Source: an uncultured Poribacteria bacterium (GTDB lineage: Bacteria > Poribacteria > WGA-4E > WGA-3G). Taken from it: a stretch of 64,000 bases of DNA. The stretch covers positions 5,062,217-5,126,216 of the forward strand of contig OX639992.1 in the NCBI GenBank assembly GCA_951828515.1. The letters are read 5' to 3'. Under the pieces are notes generated by a model. It made no database searches. It worked only from the letters and a program-made list of their open reading frames with translations, and was not told where the DNA came from. Both the position numbers and the translations under genes were made by a program. This document shows positions 33,950-42,964 of this stretch, one piece after another; positions within the stretch are counted from its first letter, which is position 1, and every line of letters starts with the position of its first letter.

Positions 33950-34741
33950 ATGAAAAAGCTATTTGGTTACGGCGTGCTATTCAGCGCGTTGATGTTTATA
34001 GTGGTAGGATATGCCACGGCAGATCTCGCGGAAGGACTCGTCGTTTATTTCACATTTGATAATGTTAAAGGGAAAGTGATTGTTGATGATTCCGGCAACG
34101 GACTGGATGCCGATATCATTGCCAACACCGATATTGTCAAGGGAAAATACGGGGATGCGATTCGCATTACAGGCATAGGCGCGGATTGTGTGAATGTGCC
34201 AGCCGCTGATGATCTGAAAATCACGGGTGAAATCACGATGGCGGCTTGGATTAATCAGGACTCTTGGGGAACTGATGCGCAGTGGTTCGACAAAAATTGC
34301 CATAACGGGGGTGAGCATTCTTCCTACGGCATCGGTGCTTTCAACGGCGGTGCGAATTTTAATATGTTCTTGGGAACCGGCAACGCTAGACCGACCCTGA
34401 GTCAACCGCATGGATTGGATGAGAAGACATGGTATCACGTCGTTGGAACTTATGACGGGACAACCATGAAAGTCTACGTTGATGGCGAAGTCGCCGCGGA
34501 GAAAGACGAAAAGTTTGATTTCAAAGGCACCAATGATCAGGACTTGCGGATCGGCTGCTCTAAAGACCGTCCGAATTATACCTTTGAAAACGGGTCTATT
34601 GACGAAGCAGCGGTATGGCGGCGTGCACTCAGTGAGGACGAAATCAACGAAATCATGAACGAAGGGTTCCTCGCAGTTTTGCCTCACGATAAAGCCACAA
34701 CGACATGGGGTGGCATTAAGTCAAGAACGAGTACATACTAA
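33950..34741 (+). CDS. Exported LamG-domain protein, paralogue, with C-terminal TWG tail
   Basis: This 263-residue protein has a signal peptide (MKKLFGYGVLFSALMFIVVG then YATA) and a LamG domain closely similar to the preceding gene: VVYFTFDNVKGKVIVDDSGN, EITMAAWINQDSWGTDAQWF and GSIDEAAVWRRALSEDEINE. It ends AVLPHDKATTTWGGIK plus SRTSTY. The GGAGGAGAGGTAGA ribosome site is strong. An independent promoter lies at 33854-33882. The gene is followed by a long hairpin (34768-34805) before the oxidoreductase gene. Confidence 0.85.
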   Translation: MKKLFGYGVLFSALMFIVVGYATADLAEGLVVYFTFDNVKGKVIVDDSGNGLDADIIANTDIVKGKYGDAIRITGIGADCVNVPAADDLKITGEITMAAWINQDSWGTDAQWFDKNCHNGGEHSSYGIGAFNGGANFNMFLGTGNARPTLSQPHGLDEKTWYHVVGTYDGTTMKVYVDGEVAAEKDEKFDFKGTNDQDLRIGCSKDRPNYTFENGSIDEAAVWRRALSEDEINEIMNEGFLAVLPHDKATTTWGGIKSRTSTY

Positions 34742-34767
34742 ACGCGGCCTCACAGAAAAACGCAACG

Positions 34768-34809
34768 GCACAGGCATCCCCCTTAAAAGGGAACGGTACC
34801 TGTGCTTTC
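34768..34809 (+). terminator. Possible terminator hairpin after the LamG pair
   Basis: GCACAGG (34768-34774) pairs with CCTGTGC (34799-34805), enclosing CCCCTTAAAAGGG, and is followed by TTTCT. It could end the LamG transcript or be a REP-like unit. Confidence 0.4.
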
Positions 34810-34833
34810 TGCTATGAAATAGGGGTAGAGAAA

Positions 34834-35913
34834 ATGACAAAAATCGGAATTGTCGGTATCGGATTTATGGGAATGATTCATTACTACGCCATTCAACGCA
34901 TTACCGGTGCGGAAGTCGTTGCTATCTGCACACGAGACCCAAAAAAACTCGCTGGTGATTGGACGGGCATTCAAGGGAATTTCGGACCCCGAGGTGGCAT
35001 GGAAGATCTCTCAAACGTCCGAACATATAGCGAGATTGACGAACTCCTCGCCGATGAAGAGGTCGAACTGGTCGATATTTGCCTGCCGACACATCTGCAC
35101 AAACCCGTGAGTATGGCATCCCTCGAAGCCAGAAAACATACCCTCGTCGAAAAACCGATTTCTATCTCTATTGACGATGCCAATGAACTCGTTGAACTCG
35201 CAGACAAGATAGGTGTAGAACGGACGTCTGCCAATGAAAGCCCGTGTTTCCTGATGGTCGCACATGTGCTACCTTTTTTTGCTGAATACGCCTATGCAAA
35301 ACGGGTCGTGGAAGAGGGGAAATACGGGAAACTCCTCGGTGCCCATTTCAAGCGAATTATCTCTAAACCGAGTTGGTCACGAGATGTCGCCGATATCGAA
35401 AAGAGCGGCGGTCCCGGTATTGATCTGCACATCCACGACACCCATTTCATTCAACTGCTCTGCGGTGTCCCCGATGCGGTCTTCTCGCAAGGTAAAATCG
35501 CCAGTGGCAATTATGTCGATTATCTAACAACACAATACATCTACAACGACAAGGATATCTCCGTCAGTTGTGCGTCGGGAGCGATTTCGCAACGCGGACG
35601 CGCTTTCTCGCATGGGTTTGAAATCTACCTTGAAAACGCCACACTACTTTATGACTTCTCAACATTAGCAGGTGAAGCCTCTACCGCAGTGCCACTGACA
35701 CTTCTGAACGATGAAGGTGAAGTTGAACAGGTCGATTTAGGAGAGGTAGACCCGATTGATGCCTTTACCGGTGAACTTCAATACGCCGTTGACGCGATCG
35801 ACTGGGAAGACGAACCGGCAGCACTGTCGGGTGTCGGTGCGAGAGACGCGCTCCTGCTCTGCTATAAGGAAGCTGAATCGGTCAAAACCGGTGAGGTTGT
35901 CCCGATTTCTTAG
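34834..35913 (+). CDS. Gfo/Idh/MocA-family oxidoreductase
   Basis: This 359-residue NAD(P)-dependent oxidoreductase has the Rossmann start KIGIVGIGFMGMIHYYAIQR (about 3-22) and the family pattern VDICLPTHLHKPVSMASLEA followed by HTLVEKPISISIDDANELVE with the conserved EKP (about 106-108). The C-terminal domain has KSGGPGIDLHIHDTHFIQLL (His/Asp near 190-205), typical of inositol or sugar dehydrogenases. Substrate unknown; this family and the nearby isomerases suggest use of host or algal sugars. The next gene's ATG lies about 30 bases downstream, so they may be one unit. Confidence 0.92.
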   Translation: MTKIGIVGIGFMGMIHYYAIQRITGAEVVAICTRDPKKLAGDWTGIQGNFGPRGGMEDLSNVRTYSEIDELLADEEVELVDICLPTHLHKPVSMASLEARKHTLVEKPISISIDDANELVELADKIGVERTSANESPCFLMVAHVLPFFAEYAYAKRVVEEGKYGKLLGAHFKRIISKPSWSRDVADIEKSGGPGIDLHIHDTHFIQLLCGVPDAVFSQGKIASGNYVDYLTTQYIYNDKDISVSCASGAISQRGRAFSHGFEIYLENATLLYDFSTLAGEASTAVPLTLLNDEGEVEQVDLGEVDPIDAFTGELQYAVDAIDWEDEPAALSGVGARDALLLCYKEAESVKTGEVVPIS

Positions 35914-35945
35914 CCGCATAACGCTTGCCGATCTCCCTAAAAAAA

Positions 35946-37079
35946 ATGACTTCCTTCTATTCCGTTAGCAACATCGGTGAACTCTATGTTCCCGCTGAAT
36001 GCCGCGATGCGGTTTTCGCGCGTGCCCGCGCGAAACTGTTCGCGCATCAAGAATTAGGACACCTCAATCGGATCTTCACACACATCCGACGCGGAGGTGT
36101 TGCTATTGTGGAGGGACAGTGGGAACAGATTACGGCACTGATGGATTACATCCAACGCCACAAACAGGATTTGATCCAACAACCACAGCGTGCCACTAAA
36201 CTACGAGATCGGAGAGATTCACGCGGCAAATCAGTAAATAATGCATTGAAAGAAGCTTTAGCGCGACTGATGTGTTGGGCAGATGCCGATGGAATGTTAC
36301 AGGCTGAATCCGCGCCTGTTCTTCCTTATCTGTTGGAACTTGCTGGTGAACCAGCAGCAGCCAACCAAGGAAAACCCTTCCTTCTATCGCTCACAAAGAT
36401 CCAACACATTCAACACGCTTTGACGGATACTTACCCGATCCGTGCCCTCAATGCCTCCCTTGTCGCTTCCGAAAACGTCTTGGCACCGCGATCGCAAGAG
36501 ACAATCGAATGCTTTCAGGAGGCTCTCCAGCATGTCCGTCGATCCAGTCCTTCTACCGTTACCGTTGCTGACATCGGGTGTGGAAGTGGATGCTTGACCC
36601 TGCTGGCATGGCAGGAATTAGGTGAACGGGCTGAACTATACGCGTCCGATCTGCTCCCTGAAGCGGTCGCGACAACGAAGTTAAACCTTCAACGCCTTCT
36701 CCCAGATTCGGATGCCGTCCACGTCATGCCCGCCGGTGACTTGTTTGATCCATTTCCGTCACATCAATTTGACGTGATTATTTTCAACGCGCCGTGGGTC
36801 GTTGCTCGCGTGCGTAACCGTGCGGAACTCGCTATCCACGACGAAAAGCAGGAAACAGTGAAACGTTTTTTTGCGGAGGTCTCAAATTTCCTGAAACCTG
36901 ATGGGACTATTTTGTTAGGGTATGCGGATGCTTCAGGACCTAAGGCGATCGAGAATTTGGAAACAACCATCGCTGAAACTGGATTTAAAGAGGAAGCACT
37001 CTTTAAAAGACGGGTCGCAACGCATCGGTCAAAACGGAAGTGGGAACAGATTCGGGTGTCCGTGTTAGGTAGAACCTGA
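35946..37079 (+). CDS. Class I methyltransferase with helical N-terminal domain (HemK-like core)
   Basis: This protein has an N-terminal helical domain (about 1-185) followed by a methyltransferase core. Motif I is TVADIGCGSGCLTLLAWQE (about 205-223). The next acidic loop is ELYASDLLPEAVATTKLNL. Motif IV reads VIIFNAPWVVARVRNRAEL, an NPPY-like variant (Asn-Ala-Pro-Trp), which suggests an N-methyltransferase related to PrmC/HemK or RsmC types. The target is unknown. The ATG at 35946 (377 residues) is preferred over 35925 because the seven extra residues overlap the gap after the oxidoreductase gene. Confidence 0.72.
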   Translation: MTSFYSVSNIGELYVPAECRDAVFARARAKLFAHQELGHLNRIFTHIRRGGVAIVEGQWEQITALMDYIQRHKQDLIQQPQRATKLRDRRDSRGKSVNNALKEALARLMCWADADGMLQAESAPVLPYLLELAGEPAAANQGKPFLLSLTKIQHIQHALTDTYPIRALNASLVASENVLAPRSQETIECFQEALQHVRRSSPSTVTVADIGCGSGCLTLLAWQELGERAELYASDLLPEAVATTKLNLQRLLPDSDAVHVMPAGDLFDPFPSHQFDVIIFNAPWVVARVRNRAELAIHDEKQETVKRFFAEVSNFLKPDGTILLGYADASGPKAIENLETTIAETGFKEEALFKRRVATHRSKRKWEQIRVSVLGRT

Positions 37080-37513
37080 TTCCGCGTTTTCCATTCAATT
37101 GTAGCATAGGAGGCCGTTAGCCTGTGCCCGAATGTAGGATCAATCTCCTTGTCGCGCCTCTCTAATTCTAACTGAAAACGGATATTGACCGTCTCGAAAT
37201 TTTCATAGCAGTTTTCATAGCAGTTTCATAGTAATCTTTGACGAAAACCCTCTAAAACCCAATCCCTGTCAGGGTTTATCGCCTCTCACAAAACTTATTG
37301 ATTTTTCGGTTTGCTATGAAAACTGTGAAATTGCAGTCAGATTTTCTCATCTGTAGACCTTTCAGGAAACACAGGATTTCTCCTTTTTCGCTAGCACGGT
37401 TAGAAATAGCACCAACCAACACTGTATAACCGATTGCATGCTTCGCATTCTGATTGACAAGCAAGTAAAAAAATGATATGTTAATAAAAATATTTACATA
37501 AAGGTTTTCAGAA
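37080..37513. other. Intergenic region upstream of the HEPN gene
   Basis: No gene is visible in 434 bases. There is a REP-like hairpin GCATAGGAGGC...GCCTGTGC (37104-37127), near-tandem TTTCATAGCAG units (about 37199-37232), and an A/T-rich end with a promoter. Confidence 0.6.
37454..37482 (+). promoter_or_regulatory. Promoter of the HEPN composite gene
   Basis: TTGACA (37454-37459) and TATGTT (37477-37482) are 17 bp apart, about 32 bp before the ATG at 37514. The -35 is perfect and the -10 has two mismatches. Confidence 0.55.
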
Positions 37514-39793
37514 ATGGACTCATGGCTAAACCAAGAAGCACTGAATAAAGCACTGAATATATACCGCGCTGCCATGCGTTCGTTTATTATCTTTCATTTA
37601 AAGAGGATTCCGGGGACAAACGTTGAAGACGTAGTTATCGATTCCGTGGGCGATTGGCGGGCTGACGAAATTGATCGTATCCTAAGCGAATCTGACCGCG
37701 ATATTGAATCTGTAATTGACATTAATGATTTTCCACATCTCGTTCACAAAAACTGGGGGGACGCTTTTGAAAGAACACTCAACGATGACAAAACCTTTCG
37801 GAACCAACTTTGGTTGATAGTGGAATGTCGAAATGCAGATTGGGCACACCCACCTGAAGGCGATGCTGAATGCGAGAGTACTCGGGCACACCTATTCCTC
37901 ATTGCTGATGTACTTGGCAAAATCAACAAATCGGATGCTAAAGATAGGGTTGAGGTTATTCGGGATGGACTTGATGATACTGCGGAGCGTCTCGCCGACA
38001 CCGAAGAACGCTTAAAGGAGATGGAAGCAGAAAATGTTGAATACAAAAAATCTATCGCAGAAGTAGCGGGACACTTAGAAACTGAAAAATCAGAAAAATT
38101 TAAATACGAAAAAGACAATGCGACGCTGTCAAAGCAGATAGATGAGAAGGAGAAACGCCTTAAGAAATTATCAAAGCAACTGAAGAACGCGAAAGCAGCA
38201 ACTGACAAATATAAAAAGAACCTTGCGGGCACAAAACAACGTTTAGAAAAATCCGAAACAGAGAAAAATGACCATAAGAAACACCTCAAAACCATATCGA
38301 AAGAATTAGAGACAGCGAAAGTTGAACGGAGCACCTCCGAAGAACGACTCACTGCTACATCAAATGAACTCGCATCGGTGCAAGTTGATAAGAATGCTTC
38401 TGAGAAACACCTCACAGTCACACGGAATCTACTAACCACAGTAGCAATCGGCGATCAAGCAGTATTTCCGTCTCTCGGTACTGACTCCACTGTCCGAATA
38501 CTTGATCGACGAAACATAGACAAAAAGAATTACATTTTGAATCTGTTGGAACAAAAGCAACCCGTCATAATTTATGTCCAAAGTGAAGAGAAAATTGGTG
38601 AGTTATTGGCGCTTGTTGGACCGGAGAAAGCAGCGGTTATTGGAAGGCATGATGAACGAACCTCTGAAGCAGAAGAAGCGGAGATTTTGGAAAAGCTTGA
38701 AAAGGGGGAATTAATTGCTATTGTTTCCAATACTACGCTTTCCACATTGGCACCATCCAACTGCGTTGAGCACTTTGTTTTTTGTCACCTTGTTCCCGAT
38801 TTAGATACATTCTTCAAGCGGTGCCAACCCGCTTTCACGCCAGAAAACAATAATTATCTGCATCTCATCTATAACAACGAAGAAGACATTGCGGGATTGA
38901 ACCAATGGTTAACCCAAAAGTATCCAGACAAGGAAGCGTTGAGAGAATCCTACAGAGAATTGAAAGAACTCGCAACAGCAAACGGTGGTTATGTTAAGCT
39001 CGAAGAGGTCTATAATGCTCTGAATATGGTGGAACTGGAGGTTGCAACAGGTCTTGTTATCTTTGAGGAGTTAGGCTTCCTTGAGCGAGATGGAAAAGGT
39101 ACTGTAACACTCTTTTTATCGCCTATACCAAGGGGGTTAGAGGAATCAGACACTTACCGCAGAGGAGAGGAATTGAAAAAGGAAACAGCAGAGTTTCGAG
39201 CCTTTCAACTTGAGTATTCTATTGAACAAATTTGGGAAGAAATACTGGAAAGACTAAATATAGAGAGCGAACAAATACTACGCGAAAACAGCATTCATGA
39301 GATACCCTTCAGAATTTCTGAAACAGAAGGAGACTATCTCAAGGATTCCCAGATGCCGGTGGAACAATCCACAGAGATGGTTGAAAAGGACAGCGGAGTA
39401 AGTGACGAAATTGCAGAGACAGATCACGCCATTAAGCCCCGACGTGCCAATGCGAAAGTAACTGACAAGACCAAGTATAGGAAAAAGAAGCACTCGATCG
39501 CGGAGAGGTATGTTGCGGAAACGACGGTGGAAGACCGCGATGGCATCGCCGCGAAGGTGGTTGAACTCAGGATCAACGCCACAGGCTCCAAGCCGCTGGC
39601 GTGGAAAAAGATCCGGGAGAAACTCGGATTGCAGAACGCCCAATTCCATGAAGTCATTCGTCACTCCGAGGGATACCGCAAGGCGGTCATCCAACGGATC
39701 AAGTCCCTCAAAGCCCAAGAGGGCGGTTGGGAATACAGCGGCAAGCTCGAGGTCCTCACGGGCATTGAGTTGACCGAGAAAGAGTTAGAGTAA
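37514..39793 (+). CDS. Composite HEPN, coiled-coil, helicase-lobe-like protein
   Basis: This 759-residue protein has no single named family. Residues 1-140 resemble the Swt1-type HEPN domain: YRAAMRSFIIFHLK at the start and ECRNADWAHPP (R106, N107, H112) matching the R-N-x4-H HEPN RNase motif. A long charged coiled coil spans about 150-310 (many Glu/Lys heptads). About 320-480 looks like a RecA-type C-lobe as in helicases or Firmicute RecJ C-termini (VIIYVQSEEKIGELLALVG, IAIVSNTTLSTLAPSNCVEH). A winged-helix-like segment follows (about 490-545). The last 110 residues are encoded by visibly more G/C-rich DNA than the rest, as if acquired. A defence or RNA-cutting role is an inference. Confidence 0.6.
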   Translation: MDSWLNQEALNKALNIYRAAMRSFIIFHLKRIPGTNVEDVVIDSVGDWRADEIDRILSESDRDIESVIDINDFPHLVHKNWGDAFERTLNDDKTFRNQLWLIVECRNADWAHPPEGDAECESTRAHLFLIADVLGKINKSDAKDRVEVIRDGLDDTAERLADTEERLKEMEAENVEYKKSIAEVAGHLETEKSEKFKYEKDNATLSKQIDEKEKRLKKLSKQLKNAKAATDKYKKNLAGTKQRLEKSETEKNDHKKHLKTISKELETAKVERSTSEERLTATSNELASVQVDKNASEKHLTVTRNLLTTVAIGDQAVFPSLGTDSTVRILDRRNIDKKNYILNLLEQKQPVIIYVQSEEKIGELLALVGPEKAAVIGRHDERTSEAEEAEILEKLEKGELIAIVSNTTLSTLAPSNCVEHFVFCHLVPDLDTFFKRCQPAFTPENNNYLHLIYNNEEDIAGLNQWLTQKYPDKEALRESYRELKELATANGGYVKLEEVYNALNMVELEVATGLVIFEELGFLERDGKGTVTLFLSPIPRGLEESDTYRRGEELKKETAEFRAFQLEYSIEQIWEEILERLNIESEQILRENSIHEIPFRISETEGDYLKDSQMPVEQSTEMVEKDSGVSDEIAETDHAIKPRRANAKVTDKTKYRKKKHSIAERYVAETTVEDRDGIAAKVVELRINATGSKPLAWKKIREKLGLQNAQFHEVIRHSEGYRKAVIQRIKSLKAQEGGWEYSGKLEVLTGIELTEKELE

Positions 39794-39953
39794 TTCAACG
39801 GAGTTTGGACTGACGCCTGCCGGTATCCGGAATATCGTACTGCGAAACACATGGAAGCATGTTGAATAACCCAGAAAGGAAGGGTAAGCACAGGACCTAC
39901 CCCTACAAAGGATACGATTTTCTGTTAAGTGCCGACTTAGGATCATTACACGC

Positions 39954-41591
39954 CTAATCCCGAAGAATAGACACCGGCGTTCCTTCCTGTAATTGGTGTT
40001 GTTCACCAACGACCACCAATGTTCCGTTCAGAAGTCTTGCGGTAACCTCTATCTCACCACCGTAAACAGTCCCAATGCTTACCTGTTCCCGACGTGCCAT
40101 ATTTCCTTTAACAGTAAAGATAGTTCCGCTCCCATTTTGAATGTGCAAGACTGAGTGCAATGGGAGGAGTTGAACATTTTTCCGTTCACCTGTTTTTATA
40201 GAAACTGTGATTGTGCCACCCGGTCTTAGACCCCCATTGTGAGAAAGCGTCCCCACAGAATTCGGTACGTTGGCATGAATCAGCACCGTGTTGTTTTCAC
40301 GGTTGACCTCCGGACTAATGAAATCAATCGTGCCGACAATATTTCGGATACCAGAATCCGTAGAAATCAGGACAAGTTCGCCGCTGTGGATGCGACGTGC
40401 GTCCGCGACAGGCATGCTCCAAATAGCTTTAAGAACCTTAACACCGATGATTGTAAATACTGGCTTCCCTGTAGGTGACGAGGCGGATCCTGCATAATCT
40501 CCGACACTCAAGTGGCGCGTAGCAATAACGCCATCAATCGCGGATGTAAGAGTCGCATCACTCACCTGTTTCTGGGCGATTTTGAGTTGTTCTTCGGCTT
40601 GACTCACTGCCGATCTGGCAATCTCAATTTCTTGTTCCCAAGATTTAGCTTCCACCAGTTTCTGCGCCGCGTTAAGGTCGGTTTGTGCTTGGGTAACCTT
40701 TGATTCTGCTAAAGCGATCTCGCGTTCCCAGCTCCGGATTTCCACCAGTTTCCGAGCAACAGCTAATTCTGCCTTCGCCTTCTCCACGGACGGATGTGTT
40801 GAGTTTTCCTCGAACTGTCTTGCTGTAACTTGGGCTTCCTCTAAACGGGTTTCTGCTAACCTCCAACGCTTTTCTACTGACTCAAAATTGCTATCACTGA
40901 TGAGTTGTTTCTCGTGAAGTGTCTTGTTTCGATCATAGTCCGCTTTAGCGTCATCGCGCTCTACCCTCGCGCGTTCTAAACCTTGCTCTGCATTTGTTTT
41001 CGATTTTTCAATTGTTTCCTTAGCGGCTTGGTATGCCACTTCTGCCTGCACCAGTTGACTACGGACACGCATTTCAGCGAGCGATTGCGTCTCTACAAGG
41101 TTCGACTGTGCTGTCATTAACGTCTCCTGTGCAACTGCCAACTGAGATTCGACACGTGCCTGAGCGTTTGCTTCCGTCAACGTGAGCCTGGATTGCGCGC
41201 TGCTGAATGCCGATTCTGCACGTATCACGGCAAGTGTGGTTTCTCTTGAGTTCGTCTCTGCAAGCACATCATCTTTCGCCACACTTTGCCCAACGGTCGC
41301 GTTCAGGGCAACAATCTTTCCCGGAACATTGGCAAATACCTTCACCTCAGCGTGCGGTTCTAAATGCCCAGTGTACCGTTTTGTGGAAACAATTGTCCCG
41401 CGTCTCGCTGTCGCAACTGGCACAGCGACCGGCGATGCTGCCTCTTGGGAAACCACACTCCCAGCACTGAAACAGAAGATAATAGCGAGCACGCTGAGCA
41501 GAAGCGGTTGTCGCAGGTTGTTTGTAGACTTCAACTTTGGTGCCCTCGCATAGATTGCAGTGTACGCTTTTAAAATATGTCTATTAATCAT
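39954..41591 (-). CDS. Membrane fusion protein (HlyD/RND adaptor) with long coiled coil
   Basis: This 545-residue protein has an N-terminal signal or anchor segment (about 28-48, LLLSVLAIIFCFSAGSVVS). The lipoyl half-motif GHLEPHAEVKVFANVPGKIV (about 75-94) is followed by an unusually long Glu/Ala/Gln-rich hairpin coiled coil (about 115-330). The second lipoyl half and beta-barrel (about 335-470) show ATLTSAIDGVIATRHLSVGD. Such adaptors link inner-membrane pumps to an outer-membrane channel, but no pump or TolC gene is next to it. The start overlaps the msrA stop by four bases (ATGA), so msrA and this gene are coupled. Confidence 0.85.
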   Translation of the reverse strand: MINRHILKAYTAIYARAPKLKSTNNLRQPLLLSVLAIIFCFSAGSVVSQEAASPVAVPVATARRGTIVSTKRYTGHLEPHAEVKVFANVPGKIVALNATVGQSVAKDDVLAETNSRETTLAVIRAESAFSSAQSRLTLTEANAQARVESQLAVAQETLMTAQSNLVETQSLAEMRVRSQLVQAEVAYQAAKETIEKSKTNAEQGLERARVERDDAKADYDRNKTLHEKQLISDSNFESVEKRWRLAETRLEEAQVTARQFEENSTHPSVEKAKAELAVARKLVEIRSWEREIALAESKVTQAQTDLNAAQKLVEAKSWEQEIEIARSAVSQAEEQLKIAQKQVSDATLTSAIDGVIATRHLSVGDYAGSASSPTGKPVFTIIGVKVLKAIWSMPVADARRIHSGELVLISTDSGIRNIVGTIDFISPEVNRENNTVLIHANVPNSVGTLSHNGGLRPGGTITVSIKTGERKNVQLLPLHSVLHIQNGSGTIFTVKGNMARREQVSIGTVYGGEIEVTARLLNGTLVVVGEQHQLQEGTPVSILRD

Positions 41592-42124
41592 AATTTAAGT
41601 TTGTCCTTAAAATCCTTTGTGAATTTTTTCATCTTTGGGTGAATCACAAAATGGCAGTAAGGCTGGTTTGGATTCAGTTGAAGATAGTTTTGATGGTAAT
41701 CTTCAGCAGGATAAAAGACATCAATAGCGGTGATCTCTGTCACAATCGGAGCGTCCCACATATTGGACGCGTCCATATCGCTTTTAGATTTTTCGGCGAT
41801 CTGTTGTTGTGCTTCCGTGTGATAGAAAACCGCTGAACGGTATTGCGTACCGACATCAGCACCCTGCCGATTTAAGGTTGTTGCGTCATGTGTGCGCCAA
41901 AAAACTTCCAATAACTCTTCGTAAGAAATAACGTCCGGATCGAACTGAATCTGAGCCACTTCGGCGTGTCCCGTCATTCCCATACACACCGCTTCATAGG
42001 TTGGATTGACGGTAGTGCCACCGGTGTACCCTGAGACGACCTTGTGAACACCTTCCAATTGCAAAAAGACTGCCTCAACACACCAAAAACAACCTGCTCC
42101 AAATGTCGCTGTCTCTAATTTCAT
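41588..42124 (-). CDS. msrA: Peptide methionine sulfoxide reductase MsrA
   Basis: This 178-residue enzyme repairs methionine-S-sulfoxide in proteins. The active-site GAGCFWCVEAVF (catalytic Cys about 12) and YTGGTTVNPTYEAVC, GHAEVAQIQFDP and YRSAVFYHTEAQQQIAE segments are all standard. The C-terminus (YLQLNPNQPYCHFVIHPKMK) is family-typical. It overlaps the downstream adaptor gene by four bases, an unusual partner that may hint at envelope oxidative stress. No MsrB domain is fused. Confidence 0.96.
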   Translation of the reverse strand: MKLETATFGAGCFWCVEAVFLQLEGVHKVVSGYTGGTTVNPTYEAVCMGMTGHAEVAQIQFDPDVISYEELLEVFWRTHDATTLNRQGADVGTQYRSAVFYHTEAQQQIAEKSKSDMDASNMWDAPIVTEITAIDVFYPAEDYHQNYLQLNPNQPYCHFVIHPKMKKFTKDFKDKLKL

Positions 42125-42253
42125 TTTTTTAGTGACGGTTTTCGCGATGGGGCGAACCCCGTGACTCTCCTTTTATAGCGGAACTTGTAATAACGTAACT
42201 TGAATTCGCTGGTGAGGTTTCAAATTTTGTCTATAGTTTCCAAGAACGGCAAC

Positions 42254-42282
42254 TTGCAAAAAGCCGAAAACTATGCTATACT
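42254..42282 (+). promoter_or_regulatory. Promoter of the HEAT lipoprotein gene, implying a leaderless transcript
   Basis: TTGCAA (42254-42259) and TATACT (42277-42282) are 17 bp apart. The best ATG (42291) starts only nine bases after the -10 box, so the predicted mRNA would begin at or within a base or two of the start codon. Confidence 0.5.
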
Positions 42283-42290
42283 CATACCCC

Positions 42291-42962
42291 ATGAAACGTT
42301 TCTTTATATTTCCCATTTTCCTGTGTCTGATAGCGTGTCAGTCCCAGGAACAACAGATAAAAAAACTTGTCAACCAACTTGGTGACAGAGCCGCTCTACG
42401 TCGCACCGAAGCCGCCGATGCCTTAGTCGAAATAGGACCTGAGGCGGTAGATGCGCTCATCCATGGGTTATCCGATGAAAATTCGCAGATTCGTGAGATG
42501 TCGGCGTGGACACTCAGCGAGATCAAAACTCCCGCTACCCGCATTGTGCCTGCCCTTATATCTGTGCTCACAGATCCTGATGAAAACATCCGCGTTGTCG
42601 GCTCAGTTGCCCTACAAAATGTAGGGGTACCTGCAGTGCCGTACCTTATCGATGCGCTAACAGCAGACGCAGCGGAGATTCGGTTGAATGCCGCTTACGC
42701 ATTAGGTGAAATCGGCGCACCGCTTGACACAATTTTGCCTGCGCTCATCAACACACTTACAGACCCGGAATGGAACGTCCGTCGTCTTGTTGTGCGCGCC
42801 TTGGCTACAATCGGTACTCCTGCAGTTGATTCGCTCATTGTGGCACTGAATTCGCCTAACTCTGATCTCCGCCGTATGGCAGAACGCGCCTTGAACGATG
42901 TCGGTACCCCAGAAGCCCGAAAGGCAATTGCGGACGCAAAGAAAGGAGTGGCAGATCGCTGA
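42291..42962 (+). CDS. HEAT/PBS-repeat lipoprotein
   Basis: From the ATG at 42291 the protein has 223 residues and starts MKRFFIFPIFLCLIAC, a lipoprotein signal with lipobox LIAC (Cys about 16). The mature part is a row of HEAT/PBS-lyase-like repeats of about 38 residues, each with an E/D-A-x-x-A-L-x-x-I-G pattern (AADALVEIGPEAVDALIHGL, NAAYALGEIGAPLDTILPAL, RALATIGTPAVDSLIVAL). It is probably an envelope scaffold. The upstream in-frame ATG (42273) overlaps the -10 box of the promoter and is unlikely to be used. Confidence 0.85.
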   Translation: MKRFFIFPIFLCLIACQSQEQQIKKLVNQLGDRAALRRTEAADALVEIGPEAVDALIHGLSDENSQIREMSAWTLSEIKTPATRIVPALISVLTDPDENIRVVGSVALQNVGVPAVPYLIDALTADAAEIRLNAAYALGEIGAPLDTILPALINTLTDPEWNVRRLVVRALATIGTPAVDSLIVALNSPNSDLRRMAERALNDVGTPEARKAIADAKKGVADR

Positions 42963-42964
42963 GA

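Noticed and set aside
39278-39718. Separate minus-strand gene at the 3' end of the HEPN gene
   Set aside because: The plus-strand frame continues through it. The G/C-rich composition explains the long opposite frame.
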